Positions 1-6,890 are shown, counted from the first letter of the stretch. The stretch: 9,806 bases of DNA from an uncultured Lachnospiraceae bacterium (GCA_946630645.1 CAMOZD010000021.1:1-9806), one strand, 5' to 3'. A program made the numbers and translations. Notes: generated by a model from the sequence alone, not told the origin.

Positions 1-652
1 TTTTTTGGAGATAATAGCCGCCATAAAACATAATATATGAGGCAGCCATAACTTCAATCTGCATCACGGTATAGGCTTTGTTTTCTCGCATATAATTGGA
101 TAATTGCAGCAAAACAAGAGTCATTCCACTGTTGCAGATCCAGATAATAAACTCATTATTGCTGAACCTGCGGAAAATGTAATTGCTGACTCCCCAGACC
201 AGGGTTACTTCAAACATAACCCGGAGAAACCAGGTCGCTCCTCCAAACTGCTCTTGTCCAGAAAAACACACTACCTTCTTCAGCAAAGCCATAGTCTCCG
301 GAAGGCTCTGATAAGCTCTTAAACCGTAAGCATTTCCTCCCCCTATGCTTTCTGACATGAAGGCAGGATCACTGGTATAAAAATTGATCTTAAGGAAAAA
401 GTTATTCAATATAACCATCAAACCATTCCAAAGGACATAAGGTATATAGAGAGCCTTTATCTTCTTTACTATAAATACCCGCAGGGACCGGGCGTCTGAA
501 ACATTCCTGTCATTGAAAAGGTATCCGGAAATCATAAAGAACATGGCCATATGAAACCTGAACAGGATACTTGAATGAGGCATCTCCGCATGTCCCAGAA
601 CCACCATGATAATCCCTATACCTTTTACTATATCCGCTTTTTTATCTCTCAT
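1..652 (-). CDS. Membrane acyltransferase, family 3 (partial, 3' end beyond window)
   Basis: I translated this frame directly: 217 codons are open from an ATG at 652 to the left edge. The N-terminus carries the family-3 acyltransferase signature, a first membrane helix ending in Gly-His (residues 7-22, with His21 the expected catalytic histidine). It is followed by the FHMAMFFMISGYLF helix (33-46), a basic K/R-rich segment running into YIPYVLW (62-75), and TWFL near 140. Family members move an acyl group, often acetyl, from cytoplasmic acyl-CoA to an exported sugar or lipid. Their usual length is about 330-380 residues, so roughly 60% is visible. The start overlaps the upstream glycosyltransferase by 11 bases in another frame, with a weak GGTGAG ribosome site inside that gene, so it should be the third gene of the operon. 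The acceptor cannot be told from the sequence. Confidence 0.85.
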   Translation of the reverse strand, partial: MRDKKADIVKGIGIIMVVLGHAEMPHSSILFRFHMAMFFMISGYLFNDRNVSDARSLRVFIVKKIKALYIPYVLWNGLMVILNNFFLKINFYTSDPAFMSESIGGGNAYGLRAYQSLPETMALLKKVVCFSGQEQFGGATWFLRVMFEVTLVWGVSNYIFRRFSNNEFIIWICNSGMTLVLLQLSNYMRENKAYTVMQIEVMAASYIMFYGGYYLQK

Positions 653-1589
653 GATACTCACCGCTTATATGCATATACTGGAGTATATTCAAATGACGTT
701 CCAATGCCCGTCTTTCATTTTTCCGGAGGGATGAAAGAATGATTCCCATCAAAATAAGCAGAATACCAATAATCCACATGCAGATTACAACGACCAGGGT
801 CGGAAGCTTCGGCACAAGGCCGGTCAGCTGATAAGTATGAAGAATAGGAATAAAGAAACCCAGACCCAGGAGCAGTAATACCAGGCCGATTCCACCGTAA
901 GACACCATTGGCTTTGTATTGAAAAATAAAGTGAAGATGGTAGACAAAACCTTAAAGCCGTCAGAAAAAGTATTGAGTTTGGATTCGCTTCCCTCCGGCC
1001 GGTCCTGGTAATCAACAGGGACTTCCACCAGTTTAAAATTATTATCCAGGGCAAAGATGGTCATTTCCGTTTCTATCTCGAAACCTCTGGACATAATCGG
1101 AAATGATTTCACAAAATCCCTGCTGAAGGCCCTTGCTCCTGTCATAATGTCATTTACGTCAGACCGGTAAAGCCAGTTTATCATCCTGCGGACAAGAACA
1201 TTACCAAAATTATGGAAGGGTCTCTTGTTTTCCTGGAAATAGCTGGATGACAATCTGTCTCCAATCGCCATGTCAGCCTTACCTTCAAGCACATATTTTT
1301 CAAGCTCAGGCCCGAAGCTGGCCGGATAGGTATCATCTCCATCAGCCATGATATAACAATCTGCATCGATTTCCCGGAACATGGTCCTCACAACATTGCC
1401 CTTGCCCTGTCTGTATTCATGACGCACAATCGCGCCAGCTTTCCGGGCAATCTCCGCTGTACCATCCTTGGAATTATTGTCATAGACATAAATATCTGCC
1501 TCAGGCATATTTTTCTGAAAATCCTTAATTACTGTCTCAATAGTCAAGGCTTCATTATAACATGGAATTAAAACGGCTGTTTTTTTCAT
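642..1589 (-). CDS. GtrB/DPM1-like family 2 glycosyltransferase, polyprenyl-phosphate sugar synthase
   Basis: This 315-residue protein has a GT-A domain at 1-215: VLIPCYNE (7-13), DNNSKDGT (37-44), and the metal-binding DGDDTYP (83-89) typical of DPM1/GtrB-type enzymes. Also present are DIMTGARAF (147-155), RGFEIETEM (168-176), and an amphipathic DRPEGSESKLNTFSDG segment (196-211). Two membrane helices follow (about 230-250 and 264-286), then a short basic tail. Enzymes of this kind load a sugar from a nucleotide donor onto undecaprenyl phosphate at the inner membrane face. The ATG overlaps the stop of the upstream multi-membrane gene by four bases (ATGA), so the two are translationally coupled. 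Inference: it makes the lipid-linked donor for that neighbour. Which sugar is transferred cannot be read from the sequence. Confidence 0.9.
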   Translation of the reverse strand: MKKTAVLIPCYNEALTIETVIKDFQKNMPEADIYVYDNNSKDGTAEIARKAGAIVRHEYRQGKGNVVRTMFREIDADCYIMADGDDTYPASFGPELEKYVLEGKADMAIGDRLSSSYFQENKRPFHNFGNVLVRRMINWLYRSDVNDIMTGARAFSRDFVKSFPIMSRGFEIETEMTIFALDNNFKLVEVPVDYQDRPEGSESKLNTFSDGFKVLSTIFTLFFNTKPMVSYGGIGLVLLLLGLGFFIPILHTYQLTGLVPKLPTLVVVICMWIIGILLILMGIILSSLRKNERRALERHLNILQYMHISGEYHER

Positions 1590-3376
1590 CTTTTCACCCT
1601 AATTTCTAATATATTTGCATAGTTTCCGGGTACTACTCCCAATGTCATTTTATCTTCACTAAACAATTGCAGAAGCTGCGATTTGTAACTTTCTGTATAT
1701 TGGTCATCCCAATAACAGACGACGATGTCATAACCATTAGTCTGACTCATCAGTTTAAGTATTTTTGGATTCATATCTCCTGAAAAAGCGATCCCATTAA
1801 AGGTAAGATAGTCAAAGCCACACATAATACCCCATTCAGGGAATACATAAAACTGCTTTTCCCCCATATCCTTTTCCTCGATTGCCTTTTCCGCAAGATT
1901 CTGGACAGCATTGGAATAATATGGATTATAGGAACTGATACTGCCATTAATATTTCTGGTTTTATATATGATTGCAGTCTGGTTATAAAACAGCATAAGC
2001 ATGACTGCCCCATAAAAAAGAATCCCTGTTCTGCAGGCAGCCGGTCCCCGCCCCATGGCAAGCATATGGTCATACACAAGGGAAGAAGACAGACCCAGTG
2101 CCAGATACATAAGGAATACTATGCATATAAAATGCTGGCCCTGCATCCTTGTGGCCATGACAATACAACAGATTAAATAGATAATAAAGTAAAAGTACAC
2201 CGTTCCAAGCAAATGTATTCTGTCATCTGCCTCCCTGTCTTTCTTTAAGCCGGCAAAGCAAAAAGCCATTCCTGACAGAAGGACCGTGAGCAGGGGGACA
2301 AGCCACATTCCCACACTGGAACGCTGACCAATCACAAGGTACTCTATGGCAGATTGACAGGTCACTTCTTTAAGAAATGTCCACAGGTATTGAAGTCTGG
2401 CGCCAAATCCGGCAGCTGTTCCCTCCACATGAAGAGCCTGGAAATAACCTGCACACTTATCCAGAGTGGCAATCCCCAACAGCAAAACCCCTGTCATGCC
2501 CAGACAAAGCAGCACAACAGAAATAATCCTGTTTTTAAATGATTTGACTGCCTGCAGTCTGTAAACATAAATCAATACCGCAAGCAGGGCCACAAAAGAA
2601 AGGAACATGATCAAAAGCTTAATTTTCAGACTGACAGCTTCTGTCATGCAAAAGAGCAGTTCCATATATCCTATAATATAAGGAACCACACCCATAGCGT
2701 AGCCCGCAAGCAGAGTGAACAGATTCTCTATATGACGCCCGGTCTTTCTATTCATGCTGATCATGAACATCATCATCAGGGCGGCAGGGACAAAAAAGAG
2801 GAAATTAAAATAGTCATATACAGCCAGACCACCAAATATTCCTGCGTATAAAAGATGTCTGTTCTCTAAATCATTTTTCCAGACCAGCATATAATATATA
2901 TGCATCAGCAAAAAGAAAATGCCGGGTAATTCAATATAATACTGGGTAAAAAAAGTCGCGGTGTAATTGGGGCTGATACACAGAAGGATACATATTGCCA
3001 GTGAAAATTTAGGGCCTACCTTTTCGTATCTTAAGATTTTATAGATTACAGCCGCTGACAATGCGGCATAAAATCCATTCGTAATGCGAAGCTGGAGAAC
3101 ACTTGTCGTCCCGGTAATCAGGATAGACAAGAGACTCCCGAACATAGTTACTGTGCCATGATAGGCCTGGCCAAGTAGAGGAACTCCAATATAAGGCAGG
3201 GTCAGCGATCCGGTAAATGGGTTGGGATAAACCATTTTTGTGGCCAGATAATCAGGATTTACAGCATCCAGATAAAGGCCGACTGAATCTCCCATTCTCA
3301 AAATAGAGCAAATATTAAGCACCATAAACAACGAAAAGGCAAATACAACCTCGTGCTTTTCGTATAGTCGTTTCAT
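1586..3376 (-). CDS. Multi-membrane protein, probable GT-C glycosyltransferase
   Basis: This 596-residue protein is dominated by membrane helices, starting with one at about 11-26. The first outer loop holds several acidic residues in GDSVGLYLDAVNPDY (29-43; Asp30, Asp37, Asp42). That arrangement resembles the loop-1 Asp/Glu of GT-C enzymes such as PMT and ArnT. A hydrophilic C-terminal portion (about 500-596) is likely outside the membrane. GT-C enzymes take a sugar from a polyprenyl-phosphate donor, which fits the coupled GtrB-like gene directly downstream (ATGA overlap). The start is well supported: an AAGGAGAGG ribosome site at 3386-3394 lies ten bases upstream, behind a consensus promoter. 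I do not recognise a named subfamily; the GT-C assignment rests on topology, the loop-1 acids and context. Confidence 0.75.
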   Translation of the reverse strand: MKRLYEKHEVVFAFSLFMVLNICSILRMGDSVGLYLDAVNPDYLATKMVYPNPFTGSLTLPYIGVPLLGQAYHGTVTMFGSLLSILITGTTSVLQLRITNGFYAALSAAVIYKILRYEKVGPKFSLAICILLCISPNYTATFFTQYYIELPGIFFLLMHIYYMLVWKNDLENRHLLYAGIFGGLAVYDYFNFLFFVPAALMMMFMISMNRKTGRHIENLFTLLAGYAMGVVPYIIGYMELLFCMTEAVSLKIKLLIMFLSFVALLAVLIYVYRLQAVKSFKNRIISVVLLCLGMTGVLLLGIATLDKCAGYFQALHVEGTAAGFGARLQYLWTFLKEVTCQSAIEYLVIGQRSSVGMWLVPLLTVLLSGMAFCFAGLKKDREADDRIHLLGTVYFYFIIYLICCIVMATRMQGQHFICIVFLMYLALGLSSSLVYDHMLAMGRGPAACRTGILFYGAVMLMLFYNQTAIIYKTRNINGSISSYNPYYSNAVQNLAEKAIEEKDMGEKQFYVFPEWGIMCGFDYLTFNGIAFSGDMNPKILKLMSQTNGYDIVVCYWDDQYTESYKSQLLQLFSEDKMTLGVVPGNYANILEIRVKR

Positions 3377-3412
3377 TAAGCAATACCTCTCCTTATAACC
3401 ATAATTCCTACA

Positions 3413-3441
3413 ATTATATTATAGGGATTTGGTCATGTCAA
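3413..3441 (-). promoter_or_regulatory. Sigma-A promoter of the glycan operon
   Basis: Reading leftward, TTGACA (3441-3436) is separated by exactly 17 bases from TATAAT (3418-3413). Both hexamers match consensus fully. Transcription would start near 3406, leaving a leader of about 30 bases that contains the AAGGAGAGG site of the 596-residue gene. This is the strongest promoter visible in the window. Confidence 0.88.
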
Positions 3442-3479
3442 TATATCTTTCCCCATATGGAAGGGGTCAGAATACTTTT

Positions 3480-3494
3480 TTACAAATATTGTAA
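3480..3494. promoter_or_regulatory. Operator-like inverted repeat upstream of glycan promoter
   Basis: The arms TTACAA (3480-3485) and TTGTAA (3489-3494) flank a 3-base centre, forming a symmetric 15-bp site about 40 bp upstream of the -35 hexamer. A second palindrome, CCATATGG (3453-3460), lies between this site and the -35. Either could bind a dimeric activator or repressor, but short AT-rich palindromes occur by chance, so this is only a candidate. No regulator gene is adjacent. Confidence 0.3.
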
Positions 3495-3517
3495 CAGGAG
3501 GATGGCTATTTATCAAG

Positions 3518-3560
3518 CTTGCTGAGGGAGAGGCCCTATGCAAGCCTCTCCCTCAGCAAG
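3518..3560 (-). terminator. 17-bp perfect hairpin across mnmM stop codon, probable transcription end
   Basis: The arms 3518-3534 and 3544-3560 are perfectly complementary over 17 bp around a 9-base loop. The left arm on the minus strand contains the last two codons and the TGA stop of mnmM. Position and strength fit a terminator for the three-gene operon, but the minus-strand tail after the stem (CTTGATAAATAG) lacks a U-run. The plus-strand side has only TCTGCCTTTT. It may therefore act as a weak or bidirectional terminator, as a 3'-end stabiliser, or as an insulator from the neighbouring operon. Confidence 0.5.
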
Positions 3561-4170
3561 TCTGCCTTTTATGAACAAGATAGAGAACAGGGGCCAGAGC
3601 ACTCCTGTTGGTCTGGGCCAGGCTCAGCACCTCATAATCTTTTGGGGAAAGGCCGGCCAGGAAATCATGGACCGCACCGGCCTCCTTCCTGCCTTCCTCA
3701 TGGCCCGGGTAGGCTACCAGGGATAAAACGCCCCCCTTTTTGAGCAGTTTCAAAGCCTGGCTGACCGAACTGAGAGTATCCTCCGTCCTGGTACTGAGCC
3801 GGTGATCTCCCCCGGGCAGATAGCCCAGGTTATACATAATTACAGACGGTGCCGGTCTCTCCCGGGCCGGCTCCCCACAAAGCCCCGGGGCCGGCCGGCC
3901 GGAAATCAGGTCTGCAAGATGTACATGAGAGCTGAGAAACAGCTCCGCCTCCCAGCCCTCTTTTTCCAACAGCTCTCTGGTATGTACTATGGCCTTTTCC
4001 TGAATATCAAAGGCGTAAACTTTTCCTTCTTTCCCCACAGACCGGCACAGGAACAGGGTGTCATTCCCCTTGCCGCAGGTACAGTCCACAGCCGTATCCC
4101 CCCGGCTGAGATAAGCAGCCAGGAGGATGTGGCAGCGCCTTGTTATAGTTACGTCAAAAATATCTGTCAT
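3553..4170 (-). CDS. mnmM: tRNA 5-(aminomethyl)uridine methyltransferase, MnmM/YtqB family
   Basis: This 205-residue class I SAM-dependent methyltransferase of the rRNA_methylase/YtqB family has motif I VDCTCGKGNDTLFL (from 28), an acidic motif II residue at Asp55, and the family hallmark NLGYLPGGDH (114-123), with AYPGH at 143-147. The Bacillus subtilis member MnmM (YtqB) methylates 5-aminomethyl(-2-thio)uridine at tRNA wobble position 34, the last step to mnm5(s2)U. I chose the ATG at 4170 because GGGAG (4177-4181) sits six bases upstream and relatives begin at this point. A GTG at 4206 or ATG at 4203 overlapping the previous stop would add 11-12 residues but lacks a well-placed ribosome site. 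Oddity: a Pro/Gly/Arg-rich insertion at about 91-109, encoded by GC-rich DNA, precedes the NLGYLPGG motif. Confidence 0.88.
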   Translation of the reverse strand: MTDIFDVTITRRCHILLAAYLSRGDTAVDCTCGKGNDTLFLCRSVGKEGKVYAFDIQEKAIVHTRELLEKEGWEAELFLSSHVHLADLISGRPAPGLCGEPARERPAPSVIMYNLGYLPGGDHRLSTRTEDTLSSVSQALKLLKKGGVLSLVAYPGHEEGRKEAGAVHDFLAGLSPKDYEVLSLAQTNRSALAPVLYLVHKRQTC

Positions 4171-4202
4171 TTTATTCTCCCAAAAAGCCTGCCGGTCAGA
4201 CA

Positions 4203-4727
4203 TCACTGTCCGTGCTTACTCTCCCAGTATTCACAGGCGTCATCATAGGCGTCGTCGTAAGCGTCTTCCTCAGATTCATCATCATAGTATTCCTCGGCAA
4301 ATTCATAGACATAGTCTTCTGCGAAGTCGTCTGCATTATCATAATCATAGACGTTATAAGGGTCATACTTTTTCACGGTCCGGGAAGACTCACCGGCAGT
4401 TTTGGTCTCAGTAGCGTCCCCGGTCTTACTCTCGTCACTGGTCCCCTCTCCCTTTCCCATCAGGGCAGCAGGCAGCTTTCCGCCAGCGCTGCCGACGATC
4501 ATATAACTGATACGATCTGTGACCCGGCCTAAGGACAGGGCCACAGACCTTCTGAAGTCTCCGAGGGACTGGGGTATCTTCCTCACCTGGTCTGCCTCAC
4601 CGGCCCATACCTGGCCGGGTCCGGTCTTAATCCCACAGCCGCCGGAATTAGTTGCCGGAAGCAGGACCAGGGCCAGCATTATGGCTGCCACAGTCAACAA
4701 TATACTTATGTTCCATCTTTTTCTCAT
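4203..4727 (-). CDS. Small membrane-anchored or secreted protein with Asp/Glu/Tyr-rich tail
   Basis: Family not recognised. The start at 4727 is set by AGGAGG (4735-4740) seven bases upstream and gives 174 residues. An RKRW basic start and a hydrophobic segment (6-25) form a signal peptide or anchor. SGGC follows with Cys31, a poor lipobox match, so lipidation is only possible. The middle is polar (40-118). Residues 121-168 are extraordinary: 21 of 48 are Asp/Glu and 11 are Tyr, ending in a threefold DDAY-like repeat. The tail should lie outside the cell membrane and may bind cations or a basic partner; that is inference. Its ATG overlaps, as ATGA, the end of an out-of-frame open segment that continues from the upstream membrane-protein gene. 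mnmM starts 32 bases downstream of its stop. Confidence 0.8.
   Translation of the reverse strand: MRKRWNISILLTVAAIMLALVLLPATNSGGCGIKTGPGQVWAGEADQVRKIPQSLGDFRRSVALSLGRVTDRISYMIVGSAGGKLPAALMGKGEGTSDESKTGDATETKTAGESSRTVKKYDPYNVYDYDNADDFAEDYVYEFAEEYYDDESEEDAYDDAYDDACEYWESKHGQ
4230..4265 (-). repeat. Threefold degenerate 12-bp tandem repeat in acidic tail
   Basis: Three adjacent 12-base units (4230-4241, 4242-4253, 4254-4265) share a GGCGTC or AGCGTC end on the plus strand. They encode the DAYD/DAYD/DACE run near the C-terminus of the acidic small protein. Such units can expand or contract by slippage, so tail length may differ between strains. Confidence 0.55.
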
Positions 4728-4882
4728 TTGTCTTCCTCCTGTGAAATAAATGCCGTGATCCAAACATCTGTATCCTTCCAGGTCTTTTCAGTCCTGGCTG
4801 ACTTTCTCAATCCTTCCGTTCTGCCCGGCTTTTTGACCCGGTCTGCCTTTTTCAGTCTTTCAACCCTGCCTGCTCTTTTTAG
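4724..4882 (-). other. Out-of-frame Lys/Arg-rich coding segment, likely continuation of the upstream membrane gene
   Basis: In the frame +1 relative to the 271-residue membrane protein, an open stretch passes the annotated stop and ends in TGA at 4724-4726. That stop overlaps the next gene's start as ATGA. The segment encodes two successive 16-residue units, LKRAGRVERLKKADRV and VKKPGRTEGLRKSART. They share Lys2, Gly5, Arg6, Glu8, Leu10, Lys12 and Arg15, with conservative changes elsewhere. No good ribosome site or start codon serves it; the only upstream start in frame is a GTG at 4942 without a Shine-Dalgarno sequence. The simplest reading is that one indel, perhaps in the A5 run at 4876-4880, cut the upstream gene short. 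Programmed +1 frameshifting and chance openness are alternatives. Confidence 0.45.
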
Positions 4883-5675
4883 CCTTTCCTTTTCTGAAAT
4901 AGCCTTTGACTTTCTCGTTGCTGGCAAAATCCAGGTCCACACCCAGGACCATCTTCACCAGCCAGAAGAAGAAAAAGAGTACCAGGATGGGAATCAGGCA
5001 GGAAGTAACCAGCATAACCGCAATAGCCTCCACCATGTTATTCAGTGTATTCCTCAGATCTTCGGAAATGTCCCTGGCCTCACTGGTAATACTGGACCAT
5101 ATTCCTTCCCAGAGTCCTTCATCCTTACTGCCCTCCTCTATCTCCTCGGTGGTCTTTTTGGCCGCCTGCACCGTCTCTTCCAGGGAAGTCTGGTAAGTGT
5201 CCTCTATGACACCGGAGATCTTCATGCTGGCAGGAACTATGGCAAAAAGAGCCAGGCCGAAAAGAGCCATCTTCACGGACAGATAGGACCAGGACTTATT
5301 CTTCATGACCACAGACACGATAAAGGCCAGGCAGGCCAGAGGAATCAGGAAGGAAAAGGCTGCGTAGCCTGTGATGGTCAGCAGGTACTTCTCCAGGTAA
5401 ATGGCTGAAATAACGATGATGAAATAGCTGCTCAGGTCAGCCAGCTTGTCGGCAATGGGTGTTCCGGCATCACCGGGAATCAGGGTGATGGCGGCCGACG
5501 AAGCCGTGCAGACGGCCATCAGTTCCAGCACATTGGCCCGCTTCTCTTCCAGACTTTCTATGGCACTGTGGTGAAACTTCACAGAAGTCACCTTCCGGGT
5601 GACTACCGTCGCTGAAGCGGCCGCAATCATTAAAGAAATGATAATAAGCAGTATTGTCTTTGAACGGTCTTCCAT
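4860..5675 (-). CDS. Polytopic membrane protein of unknown function
   Basis: Family not recognised. The start at 5675 follows AGGAGG with a 9-base spacer; an upstream in-frame GTG (5720) would prefix a basic non-membrane stretch and is unlikely. The 271 residues contain hydrophobic segments at about 7-24, 82-99, 103-124, 135-152 and 215-245, with a weaker one at 49-66. An acidic, helix-prone loop (153-213) carries the EETVQAAKKTTEEIEEG region. The end is strongly basic (KVKGYFRKGKAKKSRQG), which by the positive-inside rule places the C-terminus in the cytoplasm. The first gene of the operon, it precedes the acidic-tail protein and mnmM. Its C-terminus may be truncated by a frameshift, since a basic repeat continues in the next frame. 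Confidence 0.82.
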   Translation of the reverse strand: MEDRSKTILLIIISLMIAAASATVVTRKVTSVKFHHSAIESLEEKRANVLELMAVCTASSAAITLIPGDAGTPIADKLADLSSYFIIVISAIYLEKYLLTITGYAAFSFLIPLACLAFIVSVVMKNKSWSYLSVKMALFGLALFAIVPASMKISGVIEDTYQTSLEETVQAAKKTTEEIEEGSKDEGLWEGIWSSITSEARDISEDLRNTLNNMVEAIAVMLVTSCLIPILVLFFFFWLVKMVLGVDLDFASNEKVKGYFRKGKAKKSRQG

Positions 5676-5774
5676 AAAGTCCTTCCTCCTTTTACTCTGC
5701 CGCCTCCTGCAGCAGTCCACCTAAACAAAGCCGGCCTGCCGCGGGAGTCATTTTCCATGATATCGTTATTTATA

Positions 5775-5802
5775 GTTATACCATAAGGGGGGATTTTTTG
5801 AA
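5775..5802 (-). promoter_or_regulatory. Extended -10 promoter of the membrane protein-acidic protein-mnmM operon
   Basis: On the minus strand TTCAAA (5802-5797) lies 16 bases from TATAAC (5780-5775). A TG one base ahead of the -10 forms an extended -10 element. Transcription would start near 5768, giving a leader of about 93 bases. A run of six C in the spacer is unusual. Confidence 0.5.
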
Positions 5803-5919
5803 AAGCTTTGCCTTCCGGCAGAGGGGGAAAGGATTTCATCAGATTTCCAATCACGGGACCATGCAGTATCCGCTATTTTTTACGATAAAAGAAGGAAATA
5901 CTTCGACTTATTATCAATT

Positions 5920-5949
5920 AAAAAAACTGCCCGGACCTGGTCCGGGCAG
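5920..5949 (-). terminator. Rho-independent terminator of the FN3 protein gene
   Basis: A GC-rich palindrome (5927-5949) with 11-base arms pairing CTGCCCGGACC with GGTCCGGGCAG around one base would fold as about 9 bp with a 5-base loop. On the minus strand it is followed immediately by seven T (5926-5920). This is a textbook intrinsic terminator about 120 bases after the stop of the secreted FN3 protein, and it also insulates the downstream operon. Confidence 0.92.
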
Positions 5950-6066
5950 CGTATTACAGATGCTTCCTGCGGACATGAGGGGCTCGTATGCCAATCCCTT
6001 GTCATGATCCGCTATTTATTCTGACCATATCAGTACATCCTGGTCATGCTGCTTTCCTTAATATGA

Positions 6067-6813
6067 TTATCTGTTTGTGCCGGCTACGGCAGATTCTGCA
6101 GCATCTACACCCAGGGCAAAGAAGTTATTTGTGTAGGGACTTCCCGGGAAAAAGCTGACACTGGTCATAAAGGGATCATCCAGATACATGCTTGGGATAT
6201 TACCGCTGGTGGATATAAACAGATTCCTGGTAGAATTAGCCGGAATCAAGGCATAGGATACATAATAGCTGCCATTCTCATTGGTAACATAGCAATAGGT
6301 GCTCCAGATTACCTGCTTGGCGCTGTTAAGGATATATACGGTCGCGTCCCATTTGCCTGCTCCCAGGCCTCTGAAATATATGGGGGTATTTGTCATATTC
6401 GTTATTTCAATCCTTAATATATCCCTTCCATACAACCTGGCATGGCCGTTTACCCTGCCTTTGACCGCAAAAATATGCCTTGCCGCAGACATTTTACCTT
6501 TTTTCTTTCCTCTGACAGCCCGGATGCGGTAATAGTAATTACCGTTGGCGGCGGCGAGAACCGATGTGTTTTTTGTTCTTCCGATTACCTTGTAACCACC
6601 GTTCTTTCTGGTGCTCCTGAGAATCTGGTAATATTTAGCCTTCCTGACTTTTGTCCAGGAAAGGAATAGCTTTCCGTCAGTAAACGTAGCCATTCTGTAT
6701 TTCGGTTTACCTAAGGACGCTGCCTGGGCTTTTCTGGCCGGGGCCATGGCAGACAGGAACATAAAAGCCAGTAAAAAAACAATAAAACCTAATCTTTTTC
6801 TTCTCTTCATCAT
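6067..6813 (-). CDS. Secreted fibronectin type III-domain protein
   Basis: The start at 6813 (or the adjacent ATG at 6810) yields a clean signal peptide: basic MMKRRKR, hydrophobic 9-24, and a probable cut after ARKAQA (residue 31). The 248 residues then show an FN3-type fold at about 36-112 (KLFLSWTKVRKAKYYQILRS, YYYRIRAVRGKKKGKMSAA), the pattern of extracellular Clostridia FN3 modules. A unique C-terminal domain follows (119-248), rich in Asn, Ser and Tyr and probably all-beta. No catalytic motif is visible, so an adhesive or carbohydrate-binding role is only a guess. The ribosome site at this start is weak (AGAAG). The frame stays open to an ATG at 6948, which lacks a ribosome site and would bury the signal peptide behind 45 residues. 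The gene is monocistronic. Confidence 0.82.
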   Translation of the reverse strand: MMKRRKRLGFIVFLLAFMFLSAMAPARKAQAASLGKPKYRMATFTDGKLFLSWTKVRKAKYYQILRSTRKNGGYKVIGRTKNTSVLAAANGNYYYRIRAVRGKKKGKMSAARHIFAVKGRVNGHARLYGRDILRIEITNMTNTPIYFRGLGAGKWDATVYILNSAKQVIWSTYCYVTNENGSYYVSYALIPANSTRNLFISTSGNIPSMYLDDPFMTSVSFFPGSPYTNNFFALGVDAAESAVAGTNR

Positions 6814-6836
6814 ACTTTTCTTCTCATAGACACGGA

Positions 6837-6890
6837 GTATAAGCATGGGTCTTCTTCGAAGCATCCACATTATGTCCCCGTAACTTATAC
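6837..6890 (-). promoter_or_regulatory. Foldable leader of the FN3 protein mRNA
   Basis: From the promoter at 6976-7004 to the preferred start at 6813 the mRNA has about 155 untranslated bases. Within them GTATAAG and CTTATAC (6884-6890 and 6837-6843) can close a stem around a region with a smaller CTTC/GAAG hairpin. It ends about 25 bases before the start. The leader also holds AGGAGGAGGG followed ten bases later by an ATG opening a 7-codon frame. I do not recognise a known riboswitch class. Confidence 0.3.

Noticed and set aside
3802..4248. 148-codon plus-strand frame opposite mnmM
   Set aside because: It is a shadow of the MnmM coding region, whose SAM motifs are unmistakable on the other strand.
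4728..5408. 226-codon plus-strand frame opposite the membrane-protein gene
   Set aside because: The minus strand has a coherent membrane protein with a ribosome site. The plus-strand product is His/Gln-rich and lacks a recognisable domain or start signal.
5630..5854. 74-codon minus-strand frame across the promoter and leader of the membrane-protein operon
   Set aside because: It begins upstream of the predicted promoter, has no ribosome site and overlaps the start of the real gene out of frame.
5798..6007. 69-codon plus-strand frame starting at TTG after a G-rich run
   Set aside because: It runs straight through the strong minus-strand terminator at 5920-5949, overlaps a minus-strand promoter, and its product matches nothing known.
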